DNA of 64,000 nt. It comes from Aulostomus chinensis. Taxonomy: Eukaryota > Chordata > Actinopteri > Syngnathiformes > Aulostomidae. Positions 23,601 through 33,379 of the stretch are shown piece by piece. Position 1 is the first letter of the stretch. Each line of letters starts with the position of its first letter. The position numbers were made by a program, and so were the translations under genes. Location of the stretch: positions 11,542,001 to 11,606,000 of the forward strand of contig JBBMOA010000018.1 in NCBI GenBank assembly GCA_037954235.1. Direction: 5' to 3'. Below the pieces are notes generated by a model. The model saw nothing but the letters and a program-made list of their open reading frames with translations, made no database searches and was not told the origin of the DNA.

Positions 23601-24318
23601 TTTATGTGTGTTTGTTTGGGGGGGCAATGAAAAGGAAGGGGGGTTGGTGTGAGGGTTAGTGGGAGAGTTTGAACTGCAGCGATTTGGGTCCCATCTGGTA
23701 TTGATTTCCATGCTAAGGCACACTTAATACACATGGCTTTGAAGCCCCGGCCCCTTTCATTTCAACCAACAAAGACTCACACAAATGGCCAGCATGCAAA
23801 TTCTTCACTGATGCTATCAGGGTGCTTTTTTTTCCTCTCCCTCTACATTGATGTTTGTACATTTGTGCACACATTGAGCGGACATTGTATACACACGTTT
23901 TAATCATTTTATGGATATTTTTTTGAAAGACAGGTTGTTAAATGCCAGATCCTCTTGTTTGCCATACTAAGAGCTATGACTGAGGCTGCAGAGCTTGGAT
24001 GTGTTTGCGGAGAGATTTTCGTTTGATTGCCTCTTTCCAGTGGGCATTAAAGGCAAAAGATCAAACATTCACGGTTGAGGCTGCCATGGTCTCAAGGATG
24101 AGCATGAGTCAAGAATTGTGTTAGCGGCTATCACATGATTTCTCGAGAAAAGTCAAGGAACCTATTCGTCTATTCTTCCTATCCAGATGTGCAGTGTTTT
24201 TGGATCAACAGCTACGATGAGCATTCTGTGTGTTCACCCCCCACCACCCAATAACCCCCCCCCTACACACACACACACCACCCCATCACTCCCCACACCC
24301 CCACTGCCCCTGCTTCTC

Positions 24319-24354
<36 letters not shown>

Positions 24355-26161
24355 GGCTCACTATCTCAGTTCCTGTGTCATACCATCCACATTTTTTGGA
24401 AGGAGAGCTGCGCGGCTCTTTAATAGCAGCCAGAGAATGTGTGGAGTTGGGTCATTTCAACATGGCAGCAGTTCAACAAAGAACAGTACTGCCGGGCCCT
24501 GCCAGACGATATTGGTGCCAGATGTCAGTGCAAACGGAGAAAGAAGGGGGGAACTTGGAGGGGGGGGGGGGATCTAGCCACATAAAACATGTTCCAGTGG
24601 AAATTCAGACTCTCTCTGACTGTCTCCTCAGCAGAAAAGATCAGGGTTCTTTGAAGATTTTTTTGAAAGCGTAGAACAGTTTTTTTCTTCTTCCTGCTGC
24701 AGATAGAAGACAATTATCAGGCGTGTCTTGTGCTCTTTCTGGCTTATTTATGTTCTTATTTACTCTCTTTATTTCCCTCTGAGAGACCTCCTATTAGTGA
24801 TGCGCGCATCTCCTGACAGAAGCCGCATGTTCACATAAATCATCCACCCGCCACCCACACGATCAAATTATTTTCTCCGATTTTGAACCCGCCCACATTT
24901 GCATGGACATTTCACTTCCACTGTTTTCACACAGCCACAGTTAAGAGTCGAGATTCCTGAAGAAAAAAAAATCGAAGCTGTCAGTGAACCGCAGCTCTTC
25001 ACTGTGGAATACATGTGGATTATATCTATGAGATCGGAATGTATTTCATATTCTCCACCCACAACCCATCTGATATTATTCAGAAGGTTCATTTTTAGGA
25101 CCCGACCCCCAGATTAACCACATGGCCCTGGGACGCTCCATTTTGTTGAGGCTCTACCTGCTTTCTATTAATGACCACCCTGGTGCTGATAGGAATATCC
25201 GACTCACAGGCAAAGACTATAGTTGAGTTTTATACTGCATGTTTGTCAGCCTCCACTCGTTAAAAACAAACACACACATTCCAGTCCCCCCACACATGGA
25301 GCAAATCGAGGCATTTTTCCATTACATAGTTAATGAGTGAATTCTGAGACCCCCTTTACTAACTCACCCCTGCTGCTTTCTCTTCCTCTAAGGGAGGATG
25401 GAGGATTGGGGGGGTGGGGTTGCATCATTAATGGCCCAGTGAAGTCATGGCTGACGAGAAGCCCCTCCTTTTTTCTTTTTTTCCCCCCTCCAACAAACAC
25501 ATGCGCTCAGAAAGTTTGCAGTCGGCTGCCCTTCCTCAGCAAGAGCTTGTGCTATCAACAGGGGCAAGGAAGGACACCGTGTACTCGCTGTTTCTCCTCC
25601 TCCTGCACTTTGTCTCCGTCCTTTTCTCTTTGTCCCTGAAATAATGAAAGCAGGACGAGGAGCAATTGAAAGCTTGTGCTTCTCACGTGTGCACAAGCAG
25701 TCGTGTGTAGGAGTGGGTGGGGAGGGGGGTAATGACAGGCAGACTTGCAGGCACCCAAAATTTCAGGCTTTGTCAAAGGACCCCTTCATTTACACGATGG
25801 CCTAATTAGCCCGTTAGTTGGGGCAAAACTCACAACAGCGTAATGGAGAAAAGTAAAAGAGAGAAGGAGGGGAGGGAAGAAGGGATGAAAAGAGCCAGCC
25901 TCTTAGGTTCCACCCCTGAGTCTAGAGACTCAGCAGGCCCAGTTTGGTGTTTGACCTTCACAGGTTCTTTTAGAAGAGAACTTCTCCTGCAGCTTGAATC
26001 AGAGTATTAACTTCCTCTTGTCTCTCTGTTGAAGGTACTATTTCAAGAAGGCCAGTGATGAGTTCGAGTGCGGCGCAGTGTTCGAGGAGGTGTCAGATGA
26101 CGGCTCCTTGTTGCCCACCTACGAAGGCAAGATCCTGGGCAAGGTGGAGAGGATGGAGTGA
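13841..26161 (+). CDS. axin2: axin2, complete coding region in ten exons
   Basis: Joining 13841-14649, 16538-16669, 19092-19194, 20974-21114, 21199-21728, 21816-21992, 22104-22319, 22430-22555, 23243-23395 and 26035-26161 gives 2514 nt, an 837-residue protein (human AXIN2 is 843). Axin2 is the cytoplasmic scaffold of the beta-catenin destruction complex and a Wnt feedback inhibitor. Visible parts are a tankyrase motif RPPVPG (19-24), an RGS domain for APC SAMP repeats (about 83-206), a GSK3-binding helix (exon 4), a beta-catenin helix (about 424-443), a His-rich conserved block, and a DIX domain (about 757-837). Every junction has GT/AG and every split codon completes sensibly. Paralogue axin1 is less likely, because the N-terminal REDAPRPPVPGEEGE and the mid-region follow AXIN2. 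The neighbour cep112 agrees. Confidence 0.96.
14650..16537 (+). other. axin2: axin2 intron
   Basis: A 1888-nt phase-2 intron with donor GTAAGG and acceptor CCTCTCCAG. It holds a GCA/AGC-rich short run at 14872-14892, an A14 tract at 15605-15618 and purine-rich sequence at 15830-15970. Nothing gene-like is seen. Confidence 0.8.
16538..16669 (+). CDS. axin2: axin2 coding exon 2
   Basis: This 132-nt exon (phase 2 at both ends) completes Arg270 and encodes S-Y-K-R-G-D through T-N-D-S-E-V-S-S-D-A-L-T-D-D to T-D-S-S-V. The N-D-S-E-x-S-S-D-A-L-T-D block is a conserved axin signature, rich in Ser/Asp and a likely CK1/GSK3 phosphorylation area. The donor is GTAAGT. Confidence 0.95.
16670..19091 (+). 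other. axin2: axin2 intron ending in a TG tract
   Basis: A 2422-nt intron with donor GTAAGT. It holds an imperfect (CA)n at 18060-18092, a G-run at 18407-18423 and (TG)26 at 19029-19080, immediately before the acceptor TAAACCCTCAG. Confidence 0.85.
19029..19080. repeat. (TG)26 next to axin2 splice acceptor
   Basis: Twenty-six TG units end 11 nt before the first base of coding exon 3, taking the place where a pyrimidine tract normally lies. UG-rich RNA is a known TDP-43/CELF ligand class. An effect on this exon is inference. Confidence 0.95.
19092..19194 (+). CDS. axin2: axin2 coding exon 3
   Basis: This 103-nt exon (phase 2 in, phase 0 out) completes Val314, then encodes D-G-I-P-P-Y-K-L-G-S-K-K-Q-L-H-R-E-M and Q-V-S-L-P-A-F-P. 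D-G-I-P-P-Y is an invariant axin motif that lies just before the GSK3-binding region. The donor is GTAAGT. The acceptor sequence is weak because a TG tract replaces the pyrimidines. Skipping this exon alone would shift the frame. Confidence 0.95.
19195..20973 (+). other. axin2: axin2 intron
   Basis: A 1779-nt phase-0 intron with donor GTAAGT and acceptor CTTCTTCCCAAAG. Simple repeats lie at 19382-19416 (CA with CG) and 20603-20655 (CA, flanked by C runs). No exon-like sequence is recognised. Confidence 0.8.
20603..20655. repeat. (CA)26 flanked by C runs
   Basis: About 26 CA units lie between a C10 run (20592-20601) and a C8 run, inside an axin2 intron. Confidence 0.95.
20974..21114 (+). CDS. 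axin2: axin2 coding exon 4: GSK3-binding helix
   Basis: This 141-nt phase-0 exon encodes residues 349-395: R-T-R-C-P-P-K-D, then M-E-P-A-E-F-A-A-Q-L-I-S-R-L-E, then L-E-E-R-L-Q-Q-I-Q-E. The E-P-x-x-F-A-x-x-L-I-x-R-L-E core is the amphipathic helix by which axin docks on GSK3. It therefore brings the kinase to beta-catenin. The donor is GTTTGT. Confidence 0.95.
21199..21728 (+). CDS. axin2: axin2 coding exon 5: beta-catenin-binding helix
   Basis: This 530-nt exon encodes residues 396-571 plus two bases of Gly572. It opens E-E-E-R-E-D, continuing the helix of exon 4 after an 84-nt intron whose acceptor (TTTTAACAAG) is pyrimidine-poor. D-E-D-P-Q-A-I-L-D-D-H-L-S-R-V-L-K-T-P-G at about 424-443 is the beta-catenin-binding helix, nearly identical to mammals. 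T-K-H-I-H-H-H-Y-I-H-H-H is the conserved His-rich block, followed by P-K-S-K-E-Q-I-E. A Cys-rich piece (C-S-S-N-G-E-C-Q-P-C-Q) matches a similar region of AXIN2. I end the exon at GG|GTCAGT. The frame stays open beyond it. Confidence 0.92.
21729..21815 (+). other. axin2: 87-nt axin2 intron, open in frame
   Basis: The donor is GTCAGT. The acceptor is a clean TTACTCTTCCTCCCAG, and TATAAC/TTGATTAT sequences upstream could serve as branch point. The length is 29 codons with no stop, so unspliced RNA stays translatable, adding a hydrophobic segment that starts S-V-P-G-R-V. I call it an intron because the composition turns AT-rich, the inserted peptide has no axin counterpart I recall, and mammalian AXIN2 has an exon boundary here. 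Whether it is always removed is unknown. Confidence 0.8.
21816..21992 (+). CDS. axin2: axin2 coding exon 6
   Basis: This 177-nt exon (phase 2-2) completes Gly572 and encodes a basic Ser/Arg stretch (R-S-S-S-L-S-R-R-V-C-R-S-G). It ends with N-V-L-Q-W-I-L-E-S-K-R-Q-G-R-H-K-S-H, comparable to the D-V-W-Q-W-M-L-E-S-E-R-Q segment of human AXIN2. It corresponds to the human exon that is skipped in a known shorter isoform. Its length allows in-frame skipping here too. The donor is GTGAGC. Confidence 0.88.
22104..22319 (+). CDS. axin2: axin2 coding exon 7
   Basis: This 216-nt exon (phase 2-2), after acceptor CTCTCTTGCAG, completes Ser631. It encodes a Gly/His-rich piece, then F-I-Q-D-P-A-M-P-P-L-P-P-P-N-T-L-A-Q-L-E-E-A-C-R-R-L. 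This last block is nearly identical in mammalian AXIN2 and is reported as a partner-binding segment in axins. The donor is GTACAC, which is sub-optimal. Confidence 0.93.
22430..22555 (+). CDS. axin2: axin2 coding exon 8
   Basis: This 126-nt exon (phase 2-2), with acceptor TCTCTGCAG, completes Arg703. It encodes a Ser/Pro/Thr-rich linker between the EEACRRL block and the DIX domain (Q-R-E-K-N-H then V-P-L-T-P-I-P-T-G). Conservation is low. I place the end at GAAGA|GTACGA because it leaves phase 2, which the next exon needs (GA+G gives Glu745). The donor is weak. Reading through would add a Ser-rich tail and stop at 22650-22652, losing the DIX domain. Confidence 0.78.
22556..23242 (+). other. 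axin2: axin2 intron
   Basis: A 687-nt intron starting with weak donor GTACGA and ending GTTTCCTGACAG. The first 97 nt are open in frame and Ser/Pro-rich. No repeats of note. Confidence 0.7.
23243..23395 (+). CDS. axin2: axin2 coding exon 9: DIX domain, first half
   Basis: This 153-nt exon (phase 2-2) encodes T-E-C-K-K-A-I-V-S-G-G-E, then T-V-V-T-Y-F-F-C-G-E-E-I-P-Y-R-R, then H-S-L-T-L-G-H-F-K-E-Q-L-R-K-K-G-N-Y. This is the start of the DIX domain (about residue 757 on), which forms head-to-tail polymers with itself and with Dishevelled. The donor is GTGAGC. Confidence 0.96.
23396..26034 (+). other. axin2: axin2 last intron
   Basis: The longest axin2 intron (2639 nt), phase 2, with donor GTGAGC and acceptor CTCTGTTGAAG. 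It holds C-rich then (CT)n sequence at 24236-24356, a G13-type run at about 24558-24571 and purine-rich DNA at 25850-25890. No exon is recognised. Confidence 0.85.
26035..26161 (+). CDS. axin2: axin2 coding exon 10: DIX domain end and stop
   Basis: This 127-nt exon completes Arg796 and encodes Y-Y-F-K-K-A-S-D-E-F-E-C-G-A-V-F-E-E-V, then L-P-T-Y-E-G-K-I-L-G-K-V-E-R-M-E and TGA at 26159-26161. It matches the mammalian C-terminus (YYFKKASDEFACGAVFEE ... GRILGKVERID) nearly residue for residue, so the DIX domain is intact. Confidence 0.97.
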
Positions 26162-27302
26162 GACCTCCCGGGGATGTGGATTACACCCCCCAGACAGGCA
26201 CTTCACACCTCCAAGGATGTACTCCTTCATATTCACACACACACACACACATAAACACATAAACGAAGCACAACTGCTGCGTCTTAAGCTAAGACTTTTG
26301 GACTGGATTTGAATGTTGAAGTTTTGAGCAGATGGACTGAATGAAAAGAAGAGGAGGAAGAAGAGGATGAGGAGGACCAGCTCTGGATAATGTTGGACTG
26401 TCTTGAAGTAAAGTAGTGACTGAAACAACTCCAGAGGAGAAAACTCTTGAGACTCTAGGTGAATGACCACTCGACAGAGAAGCGAGGCGGTGGGTTCAAC
26501 ATGTCAGACTGACCCCGCCCACGAGCCCTCGCTAGCACTCTGCTACTATCCATATGCAGATATACATGTACATGACATTGTAGTGTGATGCTTGTATTGT
26601 AGTGTAAAGTTTTCTATTGCTATTTATTGGAAATATCCCTGCCCCGACCTCTTTTACTCTTCATGGACAAGCTGCTTGGTAAACTACACAAATATTTTCA
26701 CAAGTGTGATTCTGAGCATCAAGCAAAGGAAATGTGTTCATTCATTGTTGGCCCACCATACAGAACTTCAGAAATACCTCTTCAATAACCCCCCCCACCC
26801 CACCCCACCCTCACACAAACAGACACACGCTCCTGTTCCTGGGGATTTGGTGGGACATCTCTGATCTCTTGGCTAGAGACGTAACTGCTGAAGCTTTGAC
26901 AATGGCTCTCTATCACTTAACGTTCAATAATATATTTACTACTGCAGTGCTATTTGTGGCTGTGTCCCCATCTGCTCTGAAGGGCCCTGAGTGTACTATG
27001 GAAGAAAAAAGGAAGAAAAAAACGCTATCAATGTTTAATTCCCTTCTCTGGGACTCTGCCCAGCTAGCCTTGATCCGTCTTGTTTTAGTGCCTTTTGTTT
27101 CGGTGGCGCAGGCATTGCACAAATCGCCTACGTATTTCCTAAGAGGTCCTGAACGGGTCCTCCAGTCCCCAAACTGTTTACATCCATATGAATATTTACC
27201 AACAAAAGCTCTATAATGAGCTCCCCGATGTGCTTAACCTATATGTGTGACTGAGTCGCTTGAGTGTACTGCAATCCTGCACTATGAGCTGCAGGTGATG
27301 AC

Positions 27303-27304
27303 GA

Positions 27305-27338
<34 letters not shown>

Positions 27339-27344
27339 GGTGGT
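27303..27344 (+). repeat. (GAT)n(GGT)n triplet repeat in 3' UTR
   Basis: About seven GAT units change into about seven GGT units without interruption, in the distal axin2 3' UTR. Confidence 0.93.
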
Positions 27345-27627
27345 ATACACTATATCCATAGTGTTGTAATTGAGTACAGTAGCTACATGGATTCTTGCCG
27401 TGTTTTACCCCGTTTTAAGGGTCCTATTACTCCCTTGGTTTTCACAAGGGGCCGTTATGTTGAAAAGATATTTTTATGCAGTTTAGTATCCGTTTCATCA
27501 TGTTTATGTTTTATAATATTTTTCATGGCTTCCTCGGTTCCACTCGTAAACTGTAAATTATGCGTTCTATAGTTGAAAAGATGCCTCGGTACTTTAATTA
27601 TTGAAATTATGAAGAGATGTAGCCTTT

Positions 27628-27633
27628 ATTAAA
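27628..27633 (+). terminator. Candidate axin2 proximal poly(A) signal
   Basis: ATTAAA, the commonest variant signal, is followed 40-65 nt later by a GT/T-rich stretch (GTTTTTGTCTTGTTTTGTGT). It is the first good signal after the stop. Confidence 0.55.
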
Positions 27634-27699
27634 ATGTTCTATTTTTCAAATTATCAAATGGCTTCCTATGGTTTTTGTCTTGTTTTGTGTCATGGGGAG

Positions 27700-27733
27700 T
27701 TGAATGGATTTTCCTGGCTGTAATTGGGGAGTT

Positions 27734-27770
<37 letters not shown>

Positions 27771-27952
27771 TGAGTGTGAGAAGCAAACTTGACTGCATAC
27801 ACCCCTGCTGAGAGGAGTACAACTCCTTGGATCCAGTGAGAAATCTCCACCTGATTTGCATCCATTATCAGCTCTTAATTTACTCCCTGTTGGAAATTAA
27901 AACATGCAGCATTAATTTGGCCACCAGAGCCTCTGTGCATTTAAGTGCAGGA

Positions 27953-27985
<33 letters not shown>

Positions 27986-29964
27986 CATAAGTGTGTGATA
28001 ATGAGACATTTGGCAAAAACGTACCATAAGTATGTTTCACCCAGCTATTTACATGGCAGCGCTCTCGGCCTCCTGTGGCACTTTATGAACTGTGAGTGTA
28101 AAACGTCTTGTGCTCCAACCCAATTAGTGCTGGAATAGAGGAAAACCTGCAGGTAGAGACTGTAGGTTGGAGTCTCCGGACGCACACTTCCCGTCTGTGA
28201 CTCACAAGTAGATAATTAAATGTTTGTAATAGGTTTATGTAATTTCTTACGACAGATGAACATTTGAAGCAAAAGCTGCTCAGACAAAGACTAAACTGTA
28301 GTTTTTAGGATTTATTTTTAGCTGAGTCAAATCAAATACTTCATCTCTGGGTTCCAGTGATCTACTTGATGTCCCAGTTTTGTCCCAGCACCGTACCATT
28401 CTGTCAATCAATACATTGTTACTTTGGTTTTTAAGAATTACTGTTTTTGTATCTTTGCTTCCAATTTCGTTCAAAATAGACAATAATAAAACATTAATAA
28501 AAAAGACGATTCCTCAATATACCCAAGAGTGTTCTTGTGTGATGTCATGTGATCCGTATATTGGTTGGTTTCTACACAAGAAATCTCAAAAAATAACTTT
28601 GAACGACTGGTAATATTACAAGTAAGATGTGATCTGGAAGCAATTGTACATCCCAGATCTTGAAAACCCTTTCTAAGTCACTGGAAGGATGTAATTATTA
28701 CTTTTCCATCAACTTTTTCCACATTTACCAAAAGTACAGCAGTTGAATTAGTACTACAATACAGTATCATGTAGGACTACATACTATACACTATACACAG
28801 TATCAGGATAGTTTACGAGAGCTTTACAGAGAAAACTAGTGTTTTCATAAAAAGCCCAGCTCGGAGTGCATTCTAGACTCGCTCCATGTGCACTTGAAAT
28901 ATTTTTGACCAACAGGTTCTTGTTTCGTTTTGTTTTTTTAAAATGTCAACCCTTTGTTTTCCCTCAATGGAGTTGAGACGCACATTTGTGTAAGAAAACA
29001 GGAGAAAACTATGATCAGAGTGCGTGCGAGGCGGCCTCTCATAATTAATTTAAACACCTAAGTGCTTCTGGCTTCACAGACACGCTCCCTGGTATCTTCA
29101 CACAACTTTGCACGCGCGGCTCCTCTCCGCCACCCTCCCTCCTTTTAAGTCACATTGGCTAAGAGTGTTGCTTATGCTGCCTTTCATATTGAAAGGGCAT
29201 CATGATATTGTTAAAATACCATTTTCAGGCCTTTTATCAGCAAAGGTCAGTGCATACACTTGAAGGCCATCCTTTGGACTCTTTAAGTACTAAGAGGCTC
29301 TCACTCAGCAGCGCTCCACCCTCAGAAGGCCTTGTGAACTGAGCTATGTGTTATTATGGGCTATTTTAGATAGGGTCATCTTTTTGAGGTGTGCACTGGG
29401 TTAGCTAGGCAGTACACTGCTATGGTGGGTATTTGGGGGACGTTTGAAGGACTTTTTTTAATGCCTCACAACCTTTGATGAGATTTGATAGAACATTATT
29501 TGGCTGGTCCTGAGCTCACAGCGGTGAAGGTTCCCTGCTGAAGATCAAGGACTCTTCTCAATGAAGCAGGGCATGTAAGACATGAGAAATTTATGGTTAA
29601 CTGTGTTTTAATGCAGCAACACAAGCAAAAACAGTATGGCACTGCATTGCACCAGGTCGTGACAAACTGCGCTGTATCATATTGTTTCTGACTGTATCAT
29701 ATGGCATTGTATCATATGGCATTGTATCGTCAGCTTACATTGTATTCGCTAATGTAAACTTGCCAGCATATCAAGCCCTTTAGCATATGCTCCACCATGT
29801 CTTTTGGCTTAGTTTAGCATGATAGCATGCTAGCAATAACCCCAAAGTACAGCTGAGGCTCAGATGAGTCCTAAAATGCACACATTCACAATGCATAACG
29901 TCATAGAGACCACAACCCTGTAACCGCTGTGGTCGTTGACTGACTGACTGACCGAGGGGCCACG
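27700..29964. other. Downstream intergenic region
   Basis: No gene is recognised. It holds (TG)n at 27736-27768 and 27953-27978. Homeobox-site-rich unique DNA lies at 27785-27950 (ATTTGCAT, several TAAT cores). Non-repetitive sequence at 29030-29330 could be a conserved element. A short tandem 'TATCATATGGCATTG' lies at about 29694-29724. Confidence 0.5.
28485..28501 (+). terminator. Candidate distal poly(A) signals
   Basis: Two AATAAA hexamers (28485-28490 and 28496-28501) are followed by GT-rich sequence at 28528-28575. They could end a longer axin2 3' UTR of about 2.35 kb, or be unrelated. Confidence 0.35.
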
Positions 29965-29984
29965 TTGAAATGTGCCTGCACAGC

Positions 29985-30392
29985 GTCTAAAGTTCGGTCA
30001 TCGCGCCAGGTTGAAAAACGATGGGGAATACCGTTCAAGTGCACGACCACCAGATGCACTCATATAGAAATATTGAACAGTCTTGATTCTAACAGTTTCC
30101 TTTTGCTCCTCAGACATTTCATCCCGCGAAGAGGACGTCCATATGAACTCCTTTCTGACTGTGGCGCCAACACTGAAGGACGGGACAGAGTTTAAAGAAC
30201 AGCTAAGTAAATTACTCCTGAAGGAAGGATCACTCGTACTGTTAATGGACCCCCAACTACCTCGAGGACTCTGGCTTGTTGGAGAATGCGTCACGGATCA
30301 TAACAAGTCATGATGGACGGATACACACAGAAGAGGTCAAATGTAGAGAGAAGAGATTTATTAGCCCTGTGGCCAGACTCCAGACTGAACTT
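29985..30392 (+). mobile_element. BEL/Pao retrotransposon integrase fossil
   Basis: Conceptual translation shows K-R-W-G-I-P-F-K-C-T-T-T-R-C, then L-D-S-N-S-F-L-L, then R-H-F-I-P-R-R-G-R-P-Y-E-L-L-S-D-C-G-A-N. This is typical of the integrase core of BEL/Pao LTR retrotransposons. After a jump and frame changes come V-L-L-M-D-P-Q-L-P-R-G-L-W and D-G-R-I-H-T-E-E-V plus P-V-A-R-L, the end of the same polyprotein. The stretch between the two parts, normally over 100 residues, is missing, and stops and frameshifts break the rest. No LTR is recognised. It is a dead, internally deleted copy. Confidence 0.82.
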
Positions 30393-30419
30393 CTCACCTA
30401 TTTCCTGAGGGAGATGCCA

Positions 30420-32483
30420 GCCACCCTCAATCTCGTTCTTTTGGTCATGACCCATATTTCATGACCGCAGATGGGAATAGGAGCTAAGACTGACCGCTAG
30501 ATCGAAAGTGTTTCAGATCAATCTTAATCATGTCGCTCACAGATCCATTCTCTGGCAAACGTGAAGTTCCCTTGCAAGCTTTTCTTGCTATTAACTTGTG
30601 CCTTGAAACATTTTAAAAGTGATTATTGGGTAATAAACTAAATATTTCTACACAGTGTTTTGCATCTTCTATCCATACAATGCTGCGTCTTTCTAACCCT
30701 GACAATCAGGGTTCTCACGTGCGACACTCAGCTGGCGTAACTGTGCCATCCTGCCACCTGAGCCCCGTCATGTCCGCATCTCTGCCTGCTATTGTTTCCC
30801 TCGATGATCTCCAACGTCTGCTACCTGTTCCACCCACACCAGGGGAGATCAAAGGCTCCGACTGTGAACAACAGCGCAGCAGGAACCTAAACAGGAAATG
30901 GTAGCAGGATCACACACATGTGCTTTGATTGGTGGAAGCGAGGCTTTGACGTCCAGTCATTATTGTACAGGTCACTTTTCCGAAATAGGCTTGCCAAGAA
31001 AATCCCCAGCAACGGAGGAGTTGCCTTGTTTCAGTGAGCTGACGGCGCATTGACCAAAAACAGCATGTGAGATTACAGCACACGCATGTTTGAGTCTAAA
31101 ACATCAAACCAGGGCACAGCTGAGCGTCGGGGCCATGGGAAAAAACAGCTCACTGTCTGTCTCAGCCAACCTCAACACCATTTAAATACACTCCAATCAT
31201 TCCACCATAGACGGATACGAGAGAGTGAGACCCCCCAATTTTGGGTCCTGAACCCCTTCATTTGGAACCTGGATTAGCCATGCGAGTTGTTCCACACAGG
31301 CATCATCCCAGACAGCTGTGGGACTGTGGTCAATCGGGGGGCCTCATCTGGAACCTGGCCAGGCGCCACTGTGGTAGCTGTGCCTCTTTACCATGTGACC
31401 AGTCATGTGACTTTATGCTGTCTACATTCGGCTGTGACCAATGACATACTCCCGCATGGTCAATCTCAACCCATGTCCAATTTACCAACATGTTTAAATG
31501 ACTGGCCACAGAGAGCTAGCACTATCCATCAAAAGGGAATCATGGGGGTTATTATTGCAGCGCGTTCAGTTTTAGTAGTACTGAAAGAAAAGTGCTTCAT
31601 AGTAGAAGGAAGTCTGTGTGTATGTGTTTTTTTTTTTTTTTTGCTGTGTGTAACTTAATGACCAACATATGTGACCAAAACATTCTGAGACAAATCTTTC
31701 AAAGTAGGCTGTTTTCCAACCGTACTGACAGACAAAAAGGCATCGCATTTCCCTCCCTAATCACATGGCAAGAATCTGAAGAGATTATATATCTCACAGC
31801 CGCTTTGGGAAATGAAGAAGACAGGAGTTCGATGTTGAGGGCAAGAAATATTATCTGCCACCGGTCTAGCAAAGCAGTATCGGATGCTGTGCTGCTAAAA
31901 GGACGCTGAGGACGTGAGGTATGATAGCAGGCCGGGCTGTGCCGGGGGATTCTCTGTGCATCCTCTCTGCAGCTGGAGGAAAAGCATCTTTTGTAAAGAG
32001 AGTAAGCACCATTGTCCTCCTTTGGTGTTTACATTTGTCTTAAATTTCACCTCACACACAGCGCAGCCCCACCAAGCCACAGGATAGGCATTGTTCTGGG
32101 CCCATGCTGGAATGGCTAGCCTGAAGTCACCTTCATGCTGACTGTCGCCACTGTCCCACCACCAACACCCCAAACCTCTTTGTTTTTGCTGCCCGCCACA
32201 GACAGCTCAGATTGTTGCCTGATGTTGCTTCCTCTTGTCCTATTGTTTCCACGTCCTTTCTTATGTAGGACTTTTCTTCCTCCTCGTAGGTCGATGCGCG
32301 TCGGTGGGGAGAGCGGTCGGAGGGGATGGGAGCTGAGGCAGGAGGGGAGCTCGGGTACACAGAGTGCATGTGAAGTTTTATGGCTAACCACATGTGTTTT
32401 AGTATCTTTGAGCTCCCATGTTTTTTCCCAGGGTGAGGGTCTGTAGCATGAAGATGGGGTGGAGAGAGGGAAATGGGGTTTTT

Positions 32484-32517
<34 letters not shown>

Positions 32518-33374
32518 CAAGGAACCAGTGCTCAGACATGTGGTTCTTATTTGGGGCTCTACATGCAGAGATGGTGGGTCTGGCTTCTCTTTGCACCGAC
32601 CTGCATCTACAATCTAAACATCCCACTGATTCTCAAACAATATGGATGCTCTCATGCCCCTTCGATGTGAACCAGAAACAGATTAACACAGCGGGATCTC
32701 AACAAATCACTCTCTTTTATTTTTTTTCTTCAAAAGGCTAGCTTTTTCCCTCATCACAGTAAACAAGACAGAATTCAAGGACACGTTCTCGTAAGACAAA
32801 TACCATATTTCCTTTGTAACGTGCTGTATCTCAGCTGCCCCAGATCAGGTTTCTTTGCAGACCTTCCATTGGTTGTAAGTGAGTGGGAGGATATTAGCAT
32901 GATGCCTCTGGGCTCTGTGAATTCACTACAGTATGTAAAGTTAGACGGCGGAGCACGTGAACACAACCTCAACCTTCATTCAGTCTGGGAGATACATGCA
33001 ACACCCACAGAACTCCAAAGACTTCTGGACAGTTTGATATGAGCCAGCCCCCCTGAAAGACCACGAGGTCACGTGATCTTTGTCGAAATAAAAACTATCC
33101 GCAAATGAAAGTAAATTAGTTTGGATTCTATTTCCAATTATGAAGTTAAATAAAAACAAAAACCAAAACAAAAAGTTTGATGGTACTAAATCATCTCTCA
33201 GTGTACATCTGGAAATGACAGGCCTGCAGTAAAGCCTTATCAGCGATCAATATCCGTTATTAGCAAATTTATGCAGTTGAATCATTAACTAGAGAGAATG
33301 ATAACATTTTACGACAGTTAAAAGCTGGGTCACGCAGCTGTGGGCTCCTAAGGCAGGTTTCTGATTTAATTTCA
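30420..33374. other. Intergenic, no gene seen
   Basis: Simple repeats only: T15 at about 31628-31642 and (GA)n at 32486-32514. Otherwise the sequence is unique-looking, with no domain in any open stretch. Confidence 0.55.
32486..32514. repeat. (GA)n microsatellite
   Basis: About 14 GA units, a homopurine run. Confidence 0.95.
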
Positions 33375-33379
33375 TTGTT

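Larger units (their letters stand above)
26162..27650 (+). other. axin2: axin2 3' UTR
   Basis: There is no AATAAA between the stop and 27627, so the first plausible end is the ATTAAA at 27628. This gives about 1.48 kb of 3' UTR. It contains a short (CA)n at 26234-26251, AU-rich TATTTATT at about 26620, a C-rich run at 26789-26810 and a GAT/GGT triplet repeat at 27303-27344. Confidence 0.7.

Noticed and set aside
13841..26161. Assigning the gene as axin1
   Set aside because: The N-terminal tankyrase segment, the linker before DIX and the cep112 neighbour all agree with axin2.
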